The notes under the pieces: generated by a model
What the model saw: the letters and a program-made list of their open reading frames with translations, nothing else
Database searches by the model: none
Told to the model about the DNA's origin: nothing
Part shown: positions 50,928-60,839 of the stretch, piece by piece
How the letters are laid out: every line of letters begins with the position of its first letter
Numbering within the stretch: position 1 is the stretch's first letter
Translations under genes and position numbers: made by a program
Origin: Peptoniphilaceae bacterium AMB_02
Lineage (GTDB): Bacteria; Bacillota; Clostridia; Tissierellales; Peptoniphilaceae
Assembly (NCBI GenBank): GCA_036321625.1
Contig: CP143259.1
Coordinates: forward strand, 1,724,001-1,788,000
DNA length: 64,000 bases
Direction: 5' to 3'

Positions 50928-53651
50928 CTATTCGTTCTTACCACAGCATCTCTTATATTTCTTTCCACTTCCACATGGACAGAGTTCATTACGTCCAATC
51001 TTTCTTCCCTTGACTATGGGTTTTTGTTGTTCATCTGAAGTTCTGGTCGGTTTTGCCACAGCTTTTCTTTCCATTCTTTCAGGATTTTCTACATGGTAAA
51101 GCATCCTGATTGTATCTTCTATGATGGAATGATTCATATCTTCGAACATGTCGTAACCTTCTTTTTCATATGCTCTTACAGGGTTTTCCTGTCCATATGA
51201 TCTAAGCCCTATACCTTGTCTTAGCTGATCCATTGCATCTATATGATCCATCCACTTGCTGTCTACGACTTTTAATAGGATGATACGCTCTATTTCTCTG
51301 AAGGCTTCTGAGCCGATTTCCTTTTCTTTTTCTTCGTACAGTTTTTTACTTACATCCAGGATATAATCCCTAAAACTGTTTCTATCAAAATCACTGATAG
51401 AAGTTATCTTAAGAGCTCCTTTAGGCAGATAGATATTGCCTAGATAGTTCAACAGTCCTTCTGTTTCCCATTCTTCAGGTCTGTCGGCAGATGCAAATGT
51501 CATCATGGCTCCGTCTACAAGCTGCTCCAACATTGTCATTATATTGGATTTCATATCTGCACCGTCAAGTACGGATTTCCTCTCTTTATAGATAACATTT
51601 CTTTGTAGGTTCATAACATCGTCATACTCAAGGACATGCTTACGAATACTAAAGTTATTTGCCTCTACTTTTCTTTGAGCTCTTTCAATAGCTCCGGTTA
51701 AAACCTTAGCCTCAATCGGTTCATCCTCAGGGAAAGTATTTCCGCCAATAAATCTCTGTATTGATTCTCCCCCGAATAATCTCATTAAATCGTCAGATAA
51801 TGAAATAAAGAACTTCGATGAACCAGGGTCTCCCTGTCTACCGGATCTACCTCTAAGCTGGTTATCAATACGTCTGGACTCATGTCTTTCAGTACCTATG
51901 ATAAACAGTCCGCCTGCATCTATTACTTTTTTTGCATTTTCATCTGTTTCTACTTTATATTTGTCTTTTAAGCTATTATATACTTTTCTTGCAGCAAGTA
52001 TTTCTTCGTCTTTAGTTTCAGCAAAACTGTCGACTTCTTCAAGGATTTCATCAGAATATCCTTCTTTTTTCATTTCCAGTTTAGCTTTTACATCTGGATT
52101 TCCACCCAGTACGATATCCGTACCACGTCCTGCCATATTGGTTGCGATTGTTACTGTATCAAATGTTCCGGCTTGTGCAACAATTTCAGCCTCTCTATCA
52201 TGATGTTTTGCATTTAGCACATCATGCTTAATCCTTCTTCTCTTAAGCATATTACTGAGTTCTTCGGATTTTTCTATGGATATTGTACCAACCAGAATAG
52301 GTTGTCCGGTTTGATGAACTTTTTCTATCTCATCAACTATGGCTCTTAGTTTTGCCTCTTCATTTATATATACAACATCGTCCAAGTCTTTTCTTACTAC
52401 GGTCTTATTTGTCGGTATCTCGACAACGTCCATATTGTAAATTTCTGAGAACTCGGATTCTTCTGTCTTAGCTGTACCGGTCATGCCTGCCAATTTAGAG
52501 TACATTCTAAAGTAGTTCTGGAAAGTGATGGTAGCAAGAGTCTTGGACTCGCTTTTTACGGATACATTTTCTTTGGCTTCTATTGCCTGGTGAAGCCCGT
52601 CGCTATATCTTCTACCTTCCATAATACGTCCGGTAAACTCATCAACTATAAGTACTTCTGAATCCTTTACGACATAATCTATATCCAAGTGCATGGTATG
52701 TCTTGCTTTCAATGCTTGATTGATATGGTGAGCTATCTCCATGTTTTCAGGATCTGATAGGTTTTCTATGCCAAAGTACTTCTCAGCTTTACCGGTTCCT
52801 TGCTCGGTTAAGTTGGCAGTCTTTTTTTTTTCATCTACTACAACATCCACTGTTTCTACTTTAATTTCTCTGTCGAAAGGATCGACCTTATCTTCGCCCG
52901 GTTCGAGTTTTCTCATAGAAAGACCCTTGGCAAAGTTATCTGCTTGTTTGTAAAGGTCTGTGGATTTGTCTCCTTCTCCAGATATTATAAGCGGAGTTCT
53001 GGCCTCGTCTATAAGTATGGAGTCAACCTCATCGACTATCGCATAATGAAGGTCTCTTTGAACCATTTCTTCCTTGTAGACAACCATATTATCTCTTAGA
53101 TAATCAAATCCGTATTGGTTATTCGTTCCATAAGTTATATCACATGCATAGTTTTCTCTTCTTTCATCATTAGTAAGTCCATATATAATACAACCTACTG
53201 ATAATCCAAGAAATTCATAGACTTTTCCCATCCAGTCACGGTCACGCTTTGCAAGGTAGTCGTTTACTGTAACTATATGCACGCCTTTTCCTTCCAGTGC
53301 ATTTAAATACGCAGGCAGTGTAGCTACAAGTGTTTTTCCTTCACCTGTCTTCATTTCTGCTATTCTACCTTGGTGTAGAATTAAACCACCGATTAACTGC
53401 ACTCTATATTGCTTCATCCCAAGAACTCTATAGGACGCCTCTCTAACTACGGCAAATGCCTCAGGTAGAATGTCATCCAGAGTTTCACCTTGACTTAATC
53501 TATCCTTGAACTCCTGTGTCTTTGCCTTAAGCTCATCGTCGCTTAAAATTGACATCTCTGAATCCAAGTTCATAATGCTATCTATTATCGGGTTAATTTT
53601 CTTAATTTCTCTTTGATCGGAAGTTCCAAATATCTTTGCTAATAATCCCAT
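50928..53651 (-). CDS. secA: protein translocase ATPase SecA
   Basis: Motor of the Sec pathway, 907 residues. Walker A is [21 protein letters not shown]-like [20 protein letters not shown], and [17 protein letters not shown]. The C-terminal zinc motif [14 protein letters not shown], which binds SecB or ribosomes, is intact. ATG 53651 with AGAGGTGATAAA upstream is the true start; 26 extra residues in the longest frame are not conserved. The order hpf-secA-prfB is common in Firmicutes. Confidence 0.97.
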   Translation of the reverse strand: MGLLAKIFGTSDQREIKKINPIIDSIMNLDSEMSILSDDELKAKTQEFKDRLSQGETLDDILPEAFAVVREASYRVLGMKQYRVQLIGGLILHQGRIAEMKTGEGKTLVATLPAYLNALEGKGVHIVTVNDYLAKRDRDWMGKVYEFLGLSVGCIIYGLTNDERRENYACDITYGTNNQYGFDYLRDNMVVYKEEMVQRDLHYAIVDEVDSILIDEARTPLIISGEGDKSTDLYKQADNFAKGLSMRKLEPGEDKVDPFDREIKVETVDVVVDEKKKTANLTEQGTGKAEKYFGIENLSDPENMEIAHHINQALKARHTMHLDIDYVVKDSEVLIVDEFTGRIMEGRRYSDGLHQAIEAKENVSVKSESKTLATITFQNYFRMYSKLAGMTGTAKTEESEFSEIYNMDVVEIPTNKTVVRKDLDDVVYINEEAKLRAIVDEIEKVHQTGQPILVGTISIEKSEELSNMLKRRRIKHDVLNAKHHDREAEIVAQAGTFDTVTIATNMAGRGTDIVLGGNPDVKAKLEMKKEGYSDEILEEVDSFAETKDEEILAARKVYNSLKDKYKVETDENAKKVIDAGGLFIIGTERHESRRIDNQLRGRSGRQGDPGSSKFFISLSDDLMRLFGGESIQRFIGGNTFPEDEPIEAKVLTGAIERAQRKVEANNFSIRKHVLEYDDVMNLQRNVIYKERKSVLDGADMKSNIMTMLEQLVDGAMMTFASADRPEEWETEGLLNYLGNIYLPKGALKITSISDFDRNSFRDYILDVSKKLYEEKEKEIGSEAFREIERIILLKVVDSKWMDHIDAMDQLRQGIGLRSYGQENPVRAYEKEGYDMFEDMNHSIIEDTIRMLYHVENPERMERKAVAKPTRTSDEQQKPIVKGRKIGRNELCPCGSGKKYKRCCGKNE

Positions 53652-53712
53652 TTTATCACCTCTTAATAATCTTCCACTCTTAATTTTACCACTTATAGTC
53701 ATTAAGTACAAA

Positions 53713-53739
53713 CAAAAAAGACACCACATAGGGTGTCTT
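53713..53739 (-). terminator. terminator between hpf and secA
   Basis: AAGACACC (53718-53725) with GGTGTCTT (53732-53739); on the minus strand followed by TTTTTG. Confidence 0.75.
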
Positions 53740-53752
53740 ATATTAGTGTTTA

Positions 53753-54293
53753 TTAAAATTCAGGCTCTATCAAGCCATAGTTTCCGTCTTTTCTTCTATA
53801 GACCACCTGTACTAAATCAGTTTCAGCCTCCAAGAATACGAAGAAATTATGCCCCAATAGTTCCATTTGAAGTATTGCTTCATCGACAGACATTGGTTTT
53901 AAACCGAATCTTTTAACTCTAACTACCTGTGGTTTTTCTGAATAACTATCTACTTCAGGGGCGGTATCGGCAATGCCTTCGAATCTGATTGTCTCTCCTC
54001 CTGAATATCTCTTTTGGAAGCTTAGTCTTATGCTTCCTGATCTGTGCTTCAAGTGCATCCACTGCTCTGTCGAGTGAATCCATAAACTCTGCGGTATTTT
54101 CTTCGGCTCTAAGTATTGTACCGGGTAAGAAAATTGTAACTTCAACAATCTTTTGGTTCTTTACTATACTGAATGTAACATTCCCTTCGATATCTTCTTG
54201 GAAGTACTTATCCAGTTTAGAAAGTTTTCTTTCAGCCTTTTCTCTTAGCTGACTACCCACTTCAACATTTTTACCATTGTATTTCAATCTCAT
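53753..54293 (-). CDS. hpf: ribosome hibernation promoting factor, long form, apparent frameshift
   Basis: Long-type HPF that pairs ribosomes into inactive 100S dimers. The N-terminal RNA-binding domain ([28 protein letters not shown] to [15 protein letters not shown]) is in one frame. The C-terminal dimerisation domain ([15 protein letters not shown] to [31 protein letters not shown]) is in the next. Removing one T of CTTCC near 54018-54023 gives a continuous chain of about 180 residues, the usual length. As read, translation would stop at 53955 after 112 residues. Either a sequencing error, a recent mutation or a shifty site. Confidence 0.82.
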
Positions 54294-54965
54294 TTTCCTG
54301 CCTCCTTTAATAAAGAAAAATCTTTATTACTATTATAATAATACCCAAGTATGGACAATACTAACTATTAATGTAAACTTATCTAGATTTTTATAAATTA
54401 ATTAAAATTTTAAATGAACTTTAATTAATTTCATCATATATTAAAAGGATATATGATTTATGAAAAAATCAAAATGTATATCTATCTATGTATATTATGA
54501 ATATCCACTATGTGGATAACTTTTCAACATTGCTGTGGATAATGTTTATAACTTTGTGGAAAACTTGAAATTAACTAATTTAAATTCTGCTTAAATATGG
54601 ATAAGTGGTTTTTTTAATAATTTTTTTATATGCATAATGCAATTTTCATCTCCTGGTCTTATGAATAATCTTTGAATTTTATCCTTTATATAGTTCTTTA
54701 TATAAATTCATACACTATATATAGTTATTGACAGTTTAATTTGTGACATACTATTTTTACCCTATAATAGATTCTAAAAAATATGTGCATAGTTTTAAAT
54801 ATATTCATTGATATACATTTTTGGAAAGAGTCTCTAAAAATGCATTCTATTTACTTTGATACATCATAAACTCATTAAATCTTATCGACAATTTTATGGA
54901 ATTACCCACAGTTCGTATTCTATTTTTAGTGTAATAATGTTATGATATAAATTGTGGAGGTGCAT
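54294..54965. other. AT-rich intergenic region with DnaA-box cluster, possible origin
   Basis: The 670 bases hold no gene. TGTGGATAA, the exact reverse complement of the DnaA consensus TTATCCACA, occurs at 54511-54519 and 54534-54542. One-mismatch forms are TGTGGAAAA (54555-54563) and TATGGATAA (54596-54604), all in the same orientation. Two more near matches on the other strand lie at 54882-54890 (TTATCGACA) and 54902-54910 (TTACCCACA). The stretch between them is very AT-rich. dnaA, dnaN or rpmH are not beside it, so whether it is oriC is unsure. The hpf promoter lies near 54325-54350. Confidence 0.55.
54511..54604. promoter_or_regulatory. four DnaA boxes at about 21-base intervals
   Basis: Starts at 54511, 54534, 54555 and 54596 give steps of 23, 21 and 41 bases, near multiples of two helical turns, so all face one side of the helix. 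Two are perfect, two carry one change. Confidence 0.6.
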
Positions 54966-56897
54966 ATGAAAAAAATCAATATTGACACATTAAACGAATT
55001 TAGATTTTTAAGTGGTTTAAAAATCTCACAAGATGAAATGAACTTGGCTTTTAAGGTAAGTAGAACAGATGAAGAGTCCAATACCTACAAATCCTGTATA
55101 CATCTACTGAATACAGAAGATGATTCTATAATCAAATTAACATCTGAAAATCTTACCGGACCTTTCGATTTTCTGAATGACTCAAATATAATATTTGCTT
55201 CGGATAGGGGTTCATCGGAAAATAAAAAAAGTGATGATAGTAAAAAAGAAAAACACACAAAATTCTACAGTATTAATATAGGTGGCGGAGAAGCTTCTCT
55301 ATATATGGATATTCCTAAAGATGTGGTTGATTTCACTCCTATAGACGAGTCAAAATTCCTTATTCAGTATAATTATGTTCCGTTCGTAGAAGATGACTCT
55401 ATAGACTCTGATGATTACCTAGTTTTTGATGAGTTCCCTTATAGATTTAATGGTAAAGGTTATATAAACAAAAAGAGAACGAGACTTGCAGTATACGATA
55501 GGGATAAATCCGAAGTTATCGATATAACCGATGAACTTACCAATGTCAGTTTTGTAAAACTTAACAAATCCAAGACAAAAGCCCTTTTTACAAGTAATAG
55601 ATATACTACCAGATTTAGTTTTAAGTCTGATTTAATGGAACTTGATTTGAGCACCAATAAAACAGATTTGCTCTTAAAGGATATAGAAGGATTGTGTAAT
55701 CCGGATTATTTTGGAGATAAAATAGTTTTCCAATCAAGAGACAGATCAGTATACGGTTTAAATACGAATCCCGGTATCTATTTTTATGAAAATGGAGAAG
55801 TCAGATTAATGACCCCATCTTTTGATAGTAATTTCGGTAATTCTCTTGGGACAGACTTAAGACTGGGTTCAAATGACGATCCTATTGTCTATAATGATAA
55901 ACTATACTTCCTCTCTACCGATAACGATGTGATTAATATGTACCATATGGATTTGAGTGGAAATATTGTAAAAGTAACCAATTCAAACGGCTCCATAGAT
56001 GATTTTATAGTAGTATCGAAAGGCATCTATACAATCTATATGGATGAGAATTCGCCTCAGGAAATACATTTGTTTAATGACGGTTTTAAAAAATTATCTG
56101 ATTATAATGGTTTTCTGAAGGATTACGAGATTTCTAAAGTCGAAACTTTTGAATTTTCAAATGACGGAATAGACTTCTACGGCTATGTCATCCCTCCTAT
56201 CGCGAAAAAAGATAAGAACCCTGCAATCCTGTCGATACATGGAGGACCCAAAACGGTCTTTGGAAAGGTACTGCATCATGAAATGCAGTTATTGGCTTCA
56301 CTTGGCTACTATGTTTTCTACATGAATCCAAGGGGATCTTGTGGTAGAGGTAATGAGTTTATGGATATTAGAGGTAAGTACGGTTCTATAGACTATGAGG
56401 ATTTAATGAAATTTACTGACGAAGTGCTCACTAAGTACGATGACATAGACTCTGAAAGACTTGGTGTTATGGGAGGCTCCTATGGAGGTTTTATGACGAA
56501 CTGGATAATCGGTCATACCGATAGGTTTAAACGAGCTTGTACTCAAAGATGTATTTCCAACTGGATCAGTATGTATGGAACTTCAGACATAGGTTTCTAC
56601 TTTGTAGAGGACCAAGTAGATGGTACACCATGGAGAGATTTTGAGAATATGTGGAATATGTCTCCCTTAAAATACGCAGATAGAATTACTACCCCCACTC
56701 TTATAATCCATGCCGATGAGGATCATAGATGTCCACCCGAGCAGGGACATCAGATGTTTTTAGCTTTAAATTATCATGATATAGAGACTAAAATGGTGGT
56801 ATTTAAAGGAGAAAATCACGAACTATCAAGATCCGGTAAGCCTCTTCATCGTAGGCGAAGATTAAATGAAATAGTAGAATGGATGACTAAGATTTAA
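54966..56897 (+). CDS. S9 family peptidase (acylaminoacyl/prolyl-oligopeptidase-like)
   Basis: A cytosolic serine peptidase of 643 residues. An N-terminal beta-propeller (about 1-370) is followed by an alpha/beta hydrolase domain. The nucleophile is in GGSYGGFMTNW; the Asp in HADEDHRCPPEQ and the His in GENHELSRSG complete the triad. SIHGGPKTVFG and MNPRGSCGRGNEF form the oxyanion region. Start ATG 54966 follows GGAGGTGC. The substrate is probably short peptides or N-acyl amino acids. A terminator lies 35 bases on. Confidence 0.93.
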   Translation: MKKINIDTLNEFRFLSGLKISQDEMNLAFKVSRTDEESNTYKSCIHLLNTEDDSIIKLTSENLTGPFDFLNDSNIIFASDRGSSENKKSDDSKKEKHTKFYSINIGGGEASLYMDIPKDVVDFTPIDESKFLIQYNYVPFVEDDSIDSDDYLVFDEFPYRFNGKGYINKKRTRLAVYDRDKSEVIDITDELTNVSFVKLNKSKTKALFTSNRYTTRFSFKSDLMELDLSTNKTDLLLKDIEGLCNPDYFGDKIVFQSRDRSVYGLNTNPGIYFYENGEVRLMTPSFDSNFGNSLGTDLRLGSNDDPIVYNDKLYFLSTDNDVINMYHMDLSGNIVKVTNSNGSIDDFIVVSKGIYTIYMDENSPQEIHLFNDGFKKLSDYNGFLKDYEISKVETFEFSNDGIDFYGYVIPPIAKKDKNPAILSIHGGPKTVFGKVLHHEMQLLASLGYYVFYMNPRGSCGRGNEFMDIRGKYGSIDYEDLMKFTDEVLTKYDDIDSERLGVMGGSYGGFMTNWIIGHTDRFKRACTQRCISNWISMYGTSDIGFYFVEDQVDGTPWRDFENMWNMSPLKYADRITTPTLIIHADEDHRCPPEQGHQMFLALNYHDIETKMVVFKGENHELSRSGKPLHRRRRLNEIVEWMTKI

Positions 56898-56931
56898 ATT
56901 AATCCACAAAAAACGCTGATTTCATGAACTA

Positions 56932-56971
56932 AAAAACGGAATGCATTGTTTCCTACTCGCATTCCGTTTTT
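56932..56971. terminator. terminator of the S9 peptidase gene, abutted by an insertion
   Basis: AAAAACGGAATGC (56932-56944) with GCATTCCGTTTTT (56959-56971), perfect 13-bp stem. The ISL3 target duplication TTTTATAT begins inside its T-tract. Confidence 0.88.
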
Positions 56972-56989
56972 ATATGGCTCTATAATTTA

Positions 56990-57036
56990 TAGTGTTGGTG
57001 AAGAAATATTAGTTTCTTTGCTGGCACTATTTTCTT
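56990..57036 (+). terminator. terminator-like hairpin inside the left end of the insertion sequence
   Basis: TAGTG (56990-56994) pairs with CACTA (57025-57029), and AAGAAA (57001-57006) with TTTCTT (57013-57018), then TTTTCTTTT. The remnant copy conserves the fold with other bases. It would block readthrough into the transposase. Confidence 0.6.
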
Positions 57037-57110
57037 TTAAAAAAATAAAGACATAGTGACCAATTTCCTTTATAATTTAATCACTACAACAAAAAAATAA
57101 GGAGGCCACT

Positions 57111-58427
57111 ATGTCTATTAGTAATTATATCTTAAATTTATTAGATTTAAAAGATGAAAATATTGAGATTTTTGAAAATGTCGAGAAGATTAAAAAGAAG
57201 AATATCTCTTACAATTTGATTTTTGGCCGGCTTACCTATAATGCTTCTGTTTGTCCCGTTTGTGGTAACGTGCATAGCCCAAGCATTATTAAACACGGCA
57301 CTAAGTCTTCTGATATTAAACTTCTTCCTTTTAATGGCGAACCTACTTTCTTGAGACTTAAAAAGCAGAGATTTTTATGTAAGGAATGTAATTCTACTTT
57401 TATAGCTGAAACTGATATTGTTAAAAAGAATTGTTTTATTTCTAATAGAGTAAAAGCTCATATTACAACTAATTTGACCATGAAAGTAAGTGAAAAAGAT
57501 ATTGCTAATTTACATTATGTTTCTCATTCTACGGTGTCTAAATGTGTAGATCAAGCTTTTGAACAGTTTAAGCCTAATTATCAGTTTTTACCAGAACATT
57601 TATGTTTTGATGAGTTTAAATCCACAAAAACTGCTAAAGGATCTATGAGCTTTATTTTCTGTGATGCTATTACTCATGATATTATCGATATTGTTGAAAA
57701 CAGGCAATTACACTATCTTAAGCGCTATTTTTCTAGGTTTAGTGAATGTGCTAGAGAATCGGTTAAAAGTATATGTATAGATATGTATCAGCCATACATT
57801 AGTCTAATTTCTGATCTTTTCCCTAATGCTAAGATAGTATTTGATAAGTTCCATATAGTTAACCACTTATCTAGAGCATTGAACAAAACAAGAATAGAAG
57901 TTATGAATAGTTTTTCTAAGTATTCAATGGAATACAAAAGGTTAAAAAGGTATTGGAAGCTGATACAAAAGCCTTATTTAAAGCTCAATTCTACAGGTTT
58001 TAGAAAGTGGATACATTTTGAAAGATGGAAAAGTGCTAGAGATGTGGTTATGGATAGTATTAGTGTCAACAAAACACTTCTAAATACTTATGATTGTTAT
58101 CAGATTCTTTTAAAGGATGTAGAAAACGGAGATATTGCCTCCTTAAAGGCACATTTAGAATATTATTCAGATGAGGTATCAGATGCTATGAAAACTAGTA
58201 TTAACACGCTTTTAAAGGACTTTGAGTACGTAAAAAATTGCTTAGAAGTCAATGTTACAAATGGATGTTTAGAAGGTATTAATAATTTTATTAAGTGTTT
58301 AAAAAGAGTTGCTTTCGGATACAGGTCGTACTATCATTTTAGGAATCGAATATTAATTTGCAAGAAAATGATAGTACCAAAAGACACTGTAAGTGTAAAA
58401 AAACGTCAGGCAGCTAACGCTGCCTGA
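57111..58427 (+). CDS. ISL3-family transposase
   Basis: A 438-residue DDE transposase. The N-terminal zinc-binding region is CPVCGNVHSPSIIKHG with CKECNSTFIAET; an HTH follows (VSEKDIANLHYVSHSTVSKCV). The catalytic part includes LCFDEFKSTKTAKGSMSFIFCDA, ICIDMYQPYISLISDLFPNAKIVFDKFHIV and the late NGCLEGINNFIKCLKRVAFGYRSYYHF region. GGAGG lies at the right distance from the ATG. A hairpin, GTCAGGCAGC (58405-58414) with GCTGCCTGAC (58419-58428), spans its stop codon and is also found in the remnant copy. Confidence 0.96.
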   Translation: MSISNYILNLLDLKDENIEIFENVEKIKKKNISYNLIFGRLTYNASVCPVCGNVHSPSIIKHGTKSSDIKLLPFNGEPTFLRLKKQRFLCKECNSTFIAETDIVKKNCFISNRVKAHITTNLTMKVSEKDIANLHYVSHSTVSKCVDQAFEQFKPNYQFLPEHLCFDEFKSTKTAKGSMSFIFCDAITHDIIDIVENRQLHYLKRYFSRFSECARESVKSICIDMYQPYISLISDLFPNAKIVFDKFHIVNHLSRALNKTRIEVMNSFSKYSMEYKRLKRYWKLIQKPYLKLNSTGFRKWIHFERWKSARDVVMDSISVNKTLLNTYDCYQILLKDVENGDIASLKAHLEYYSDEVSDAMKTSINTLLKDFEYVKNCLEVNVTNGCLEGINNFIKCLKRVAFGYRSYYHFRNRILICKKMIVPKDTVSVKKRQAANAA

Positions 58428-58486
58428 CATTAATAGTTTGTGATTAATTTATATACCAACACTATTTGACAAAGAACCTTTTATAT

Positions 58487-59407
58487 TTAATTATTCAATT
58501 TATCTGCATTATCAGCTTTAAGTTTTTTATCTCCACCAAAGACTGCCAATAGTACAGAAGCAGTTATTATGCATATTATTGCAATGGATTTTTGCAAGGT
58601 CAAAACCTCCGAGAAAAATACAAGCCCGAGTACAATACTGGTAAGGGGTTCAAATGTACTTAGTATGGAAGTTTTTTGTGATCCAATCAGTTTTATACCT
58701 ATCTGGTAGAACACAACTGCAATTACCGAAATTGAGACTGCAAATCCAAAAGTTAAAACCCAGGTTTCCAAACTGAAACTGTAGACAAAACTTTGGGTTA
58801 ATAGTGAGAATACCAGTGCTATAAAGGATGAAAGAATTGCCATATAAAAACAAATCTTGAAAATATTCATCCTATTTAAACCGCTCTTATCCAGGTAAAA
58901 TGAATAGACTGCATAGGTAATCCCTGAAACAAAGGCAAGTGTAAATCCTATAAAGCTGTCAAGCTGGTCTATATCCATTATCATAAAGATTCCGATCATT
59001 GCGATTATAACGCTTATGAGTTCTATTCTATTAGGTTTTAATTTGTAAAAGTAAGCCAGTCCAATCATAATAAAGACCGGATAGGTAAAGTGTAATGTGC
59101 TGGCAGCTCCCACAGAGATATAATTATAGGAACTGTAAAGCAGTAGCGGTGTAGTCGAATATCCGAGTACTATTATGAGAAGTTTTTTAAACTCTGAAAC
59201 ACTAAGGCTCATATCCTCGCATCCCGTTTTAATCGCAGCTATATAGAGTATAGGTGTAGGCAGAAAAAACCTGTAGAAAACTAAGCTTATAGCATTTCCA
59301 CCGCGTGCATATATCATTTTTGCAATTAGAGGTGTTACTCCAAAAATTATAGCAGAGGCTATTGCATAAAAATATCCTCTCTTGCTGTCTATATTTACTT
59401 TTTCCAT
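58487..59407 (-). CDS. EamA/DMT superfamily transporter
   Basis: A 306-residue membrane protein with about ten helices and two EamA repeats. The repeats end with similar segments (FTYPVFIMIGLAYFYKLKPN and TFEPLTSIVLGLVFFSEVLTLQKS), seen throughout the family. It exports or imports small metabolites; the substrate is unknown. Its stop codon TAA is directly against the target duplication of the insertion sequence, so no terminator of its own remains between its end and the element. Confidence 0.92.
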   Translation of the reverse strand: MEKVNIDSKRGYFYAIASAIIFGVTPLIAKMIYARGGNAISLVFYRFFLPTPILYIAAIKTGCEDMSLSVSEFKKLLIIVLGYSTTPLLLYSSYNYISVGAASTLHFTYPVFIMIGLAYFYKLKPNRIELISVIIAMIGIFMIMDIDQLDSFIGFTLAFVSGITYAVYSFYLDKSGLNRMNIFKICFYMAILSSFIALVFSLLTQSFVYSFSLETWVLTFGFAVSISVIAVVFYQIGIKLIGSQKTSILSTFEPLTSIVLGLVFFSEVLTLQKSIAIICIITASVLLAVFGGDKKLKADNADKLNN

Positions 59408-59433
59408 CTATTTCTCCAAATTAAATTCATTAA

Positions 59434-59457
59434 AAATCAGCTCTCATGAGCTGATTT
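59434..59457 (-). terminator. terminator of rpoN
   Basis: AAATCAGCTC (59434-59443), loop TCAT, GAGCTGATTT (59448-59457); minus-strand RNA continues with TTTTT. Confidence 0.85.
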
Positions 59458-59465
59458 ATCATCTT

Positions 59466-60839
59466 TTATATATATACTTTTCTCATCGATGACTTTGGTA
59501 TTCCAATATTTTCTCTATACTTTGCCACCGTTCTTCTGGAGATGTCAATACCTTTCTCATTGAGCATCTCTGTAATCTTAGCATCACTAAGCGGCTTCTT
59601 CTTGTTTTCCTTGTTTATTATTTCTTCTATCATTGCCATTATAGCAGTTGAGGACACATCATCTCCTGAATCTGTTTTCATCTCTGTGGAGAAGAAATAC
59701 TTCAGTTCCAGTATCCCCTGAGGTGTATCGACGTATTTGTCAGTCGTAGCTCTACTGATGGTTGACTCATGTAAGTCCAACTTTTCTGCAACTTCCTTTT
59801 GACTCATCGGAGCCAGGTACTTCCTTCCCTTGTCAAAAAATTCGACTTGGGTTTCCACTATAACTTCCAAAATCTTTAGTATAGTAGACTTACGCTGCTC
59901 TATACTCGAAATTATCCACTCAGCTGCATTCAGTTTTTTGGATAGAAACTTTACAGCTTCTTCATCACCTTCTGATATCATCTTCCTATAACTACTGCTT
60001 ATATGAATTTGAGGAAGATATTCATCATGCATTATTATCTGATATTCTTCATCTACTTTTTCAATCGTTGCATCGGGTACGATATACTTTATTGGCTGAT
60101 TGGTATTATAAGATGCACCCGGTTTCGGATTCAGTGTTTTAATGTACTCAACCTTCTCAAGTACCTCTTTTATCGAAATGCCCAGAGTTTTACTGATTAC
60201 ATTCATTCTATTGTACGCAATATCTTCCAGGTGATTTTCAATCAATTGTCTTGTAATTAAATCATCTGATTTAATCTGATGTAATAAGCACTGTTCAAGA
60301 GTTTCGCATGCTATCCCCTTAGGTTCAAACTCTCTGATTATTTGAAGAACATCCTCGATATCTTCTTCTGCGACTCCCATTTCATTTGCTATTAGAACGG
60401 GTTTTGTTCTAAGATATCCATTGTCGTCCAAATGGTCTATTATCTCTTCACCTATTCGTCTTTCCATATAACCTATATCTAGAACATTCAATTGAAATAA
60501 TAAATCATCTTTCAAAGTCGAACTCTTAGAACTGAAATCCAGAAATGAATACTCCTGATCTTCTCCCGAGGACGAAGCTCCTGAAGGCATTGGATAGTCG
60601 TATCTATTGGCAAGTTCAAGTAAATTTTCTCGCTCCGTCTTCTTATTCATATCCTCTTCTATACTTCTGGTCTGTTCAGTCTCTTCAAGTTCCATCATGG
60701 GATTTTCGAGTGCTTGTTCTTTTAGAAAGCTCACTAAATCATCCATGGAAAATCTTAGAATTTCAATGGATTGCTTTAATTGTGGCGATAATATCAGTTC
60801 CTGTTTTTGATCTAAAAAAAGTTCTACTCCGTGACGCAT
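59466..60839 (-). CDS. rpoN: RNA polymerase sigma-54 factor
   Basis: A 457-residue sigma-54. The N-terminal activator-interaction region is Q/L-rich (DQKQELILSPQLKQSIEILRFSMDDL), and an acidic linker follows. The core-binding middle and the HTH (SQKEVAEKLDLHESTISRATTDKYV) lead to the RpoN box, seen as ISRRTVAKYRENIGIP near the end, which reads the -24 element. AAAGGGATGATATT precedes the ATG. It needs a bacterial enhancer-binding activator; none is in the window. A perfect 18-bp palindrome lies just upstream of the gene. Confidence 0.96.
   Translation of the reverse strand: MRHGVELFLDQKQELILSPQLKQSIEILRFSMDDLVSFLKEQALENPMMELEETEQTRSIEEDMNKKTERENLLELANRYDYPMPSGASSSGEDQEYSFLDFSSKSSTLKDDLLFQLNVLDIGYMERRIGEEIIDHLDDNGYLRTKPVLIANEMGVAEEDIEDVLQIIREFEPKGIACETLEQCLLHQIKSDDLITRQLIENHLEDIAYNRMNVISKTLGISIKEVLEKVEYIKTLNPKPGASYNTNQPIKYIVPDATIEKVDEEYQIIMHDEYLPQIHISSSYRKMISEGDEEAVKFLSKKLNAAEWIISSIEQRKSTILKILEVIVETQVEFFDKGRKYLAPMSQKEVAEKLDLHESTISRATTDKYVDTPQGILELKYFFSTEMKTDSGDDVSSTAIMAMIEEIINKENKKKPLSDAKITEMLNEKGIDISRRTVAKYRENIGIPKSSMRKVYI

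Larger units (their letters stand above)
56976..58478 (+). mobile_element. intact ISL3-family insertion sequence, 1503 bp
   Basis: The left end is GGCTCTATAATTTATAGTG; the right end reads inward as GGTTCTTTGTCAAATAGTG. They are imperfect inverted repeats with GTGTTGGT in common next. The flanks are identical octamers TTTTATAT (56968-56975 and 58479-58486), the 8-bp duplication typical of ISL3. One full transposase lies inside. The perfect flanks show it is recent and probably active. Confidence 0.96.
56968..58486. repeat. 8-bp target-site duplication of the insertion sequence
   Basis: TTTTATAT at both 56968-56975 and 58479-58486, perfect match. The element occupies the space between. Confidence 0.92.
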
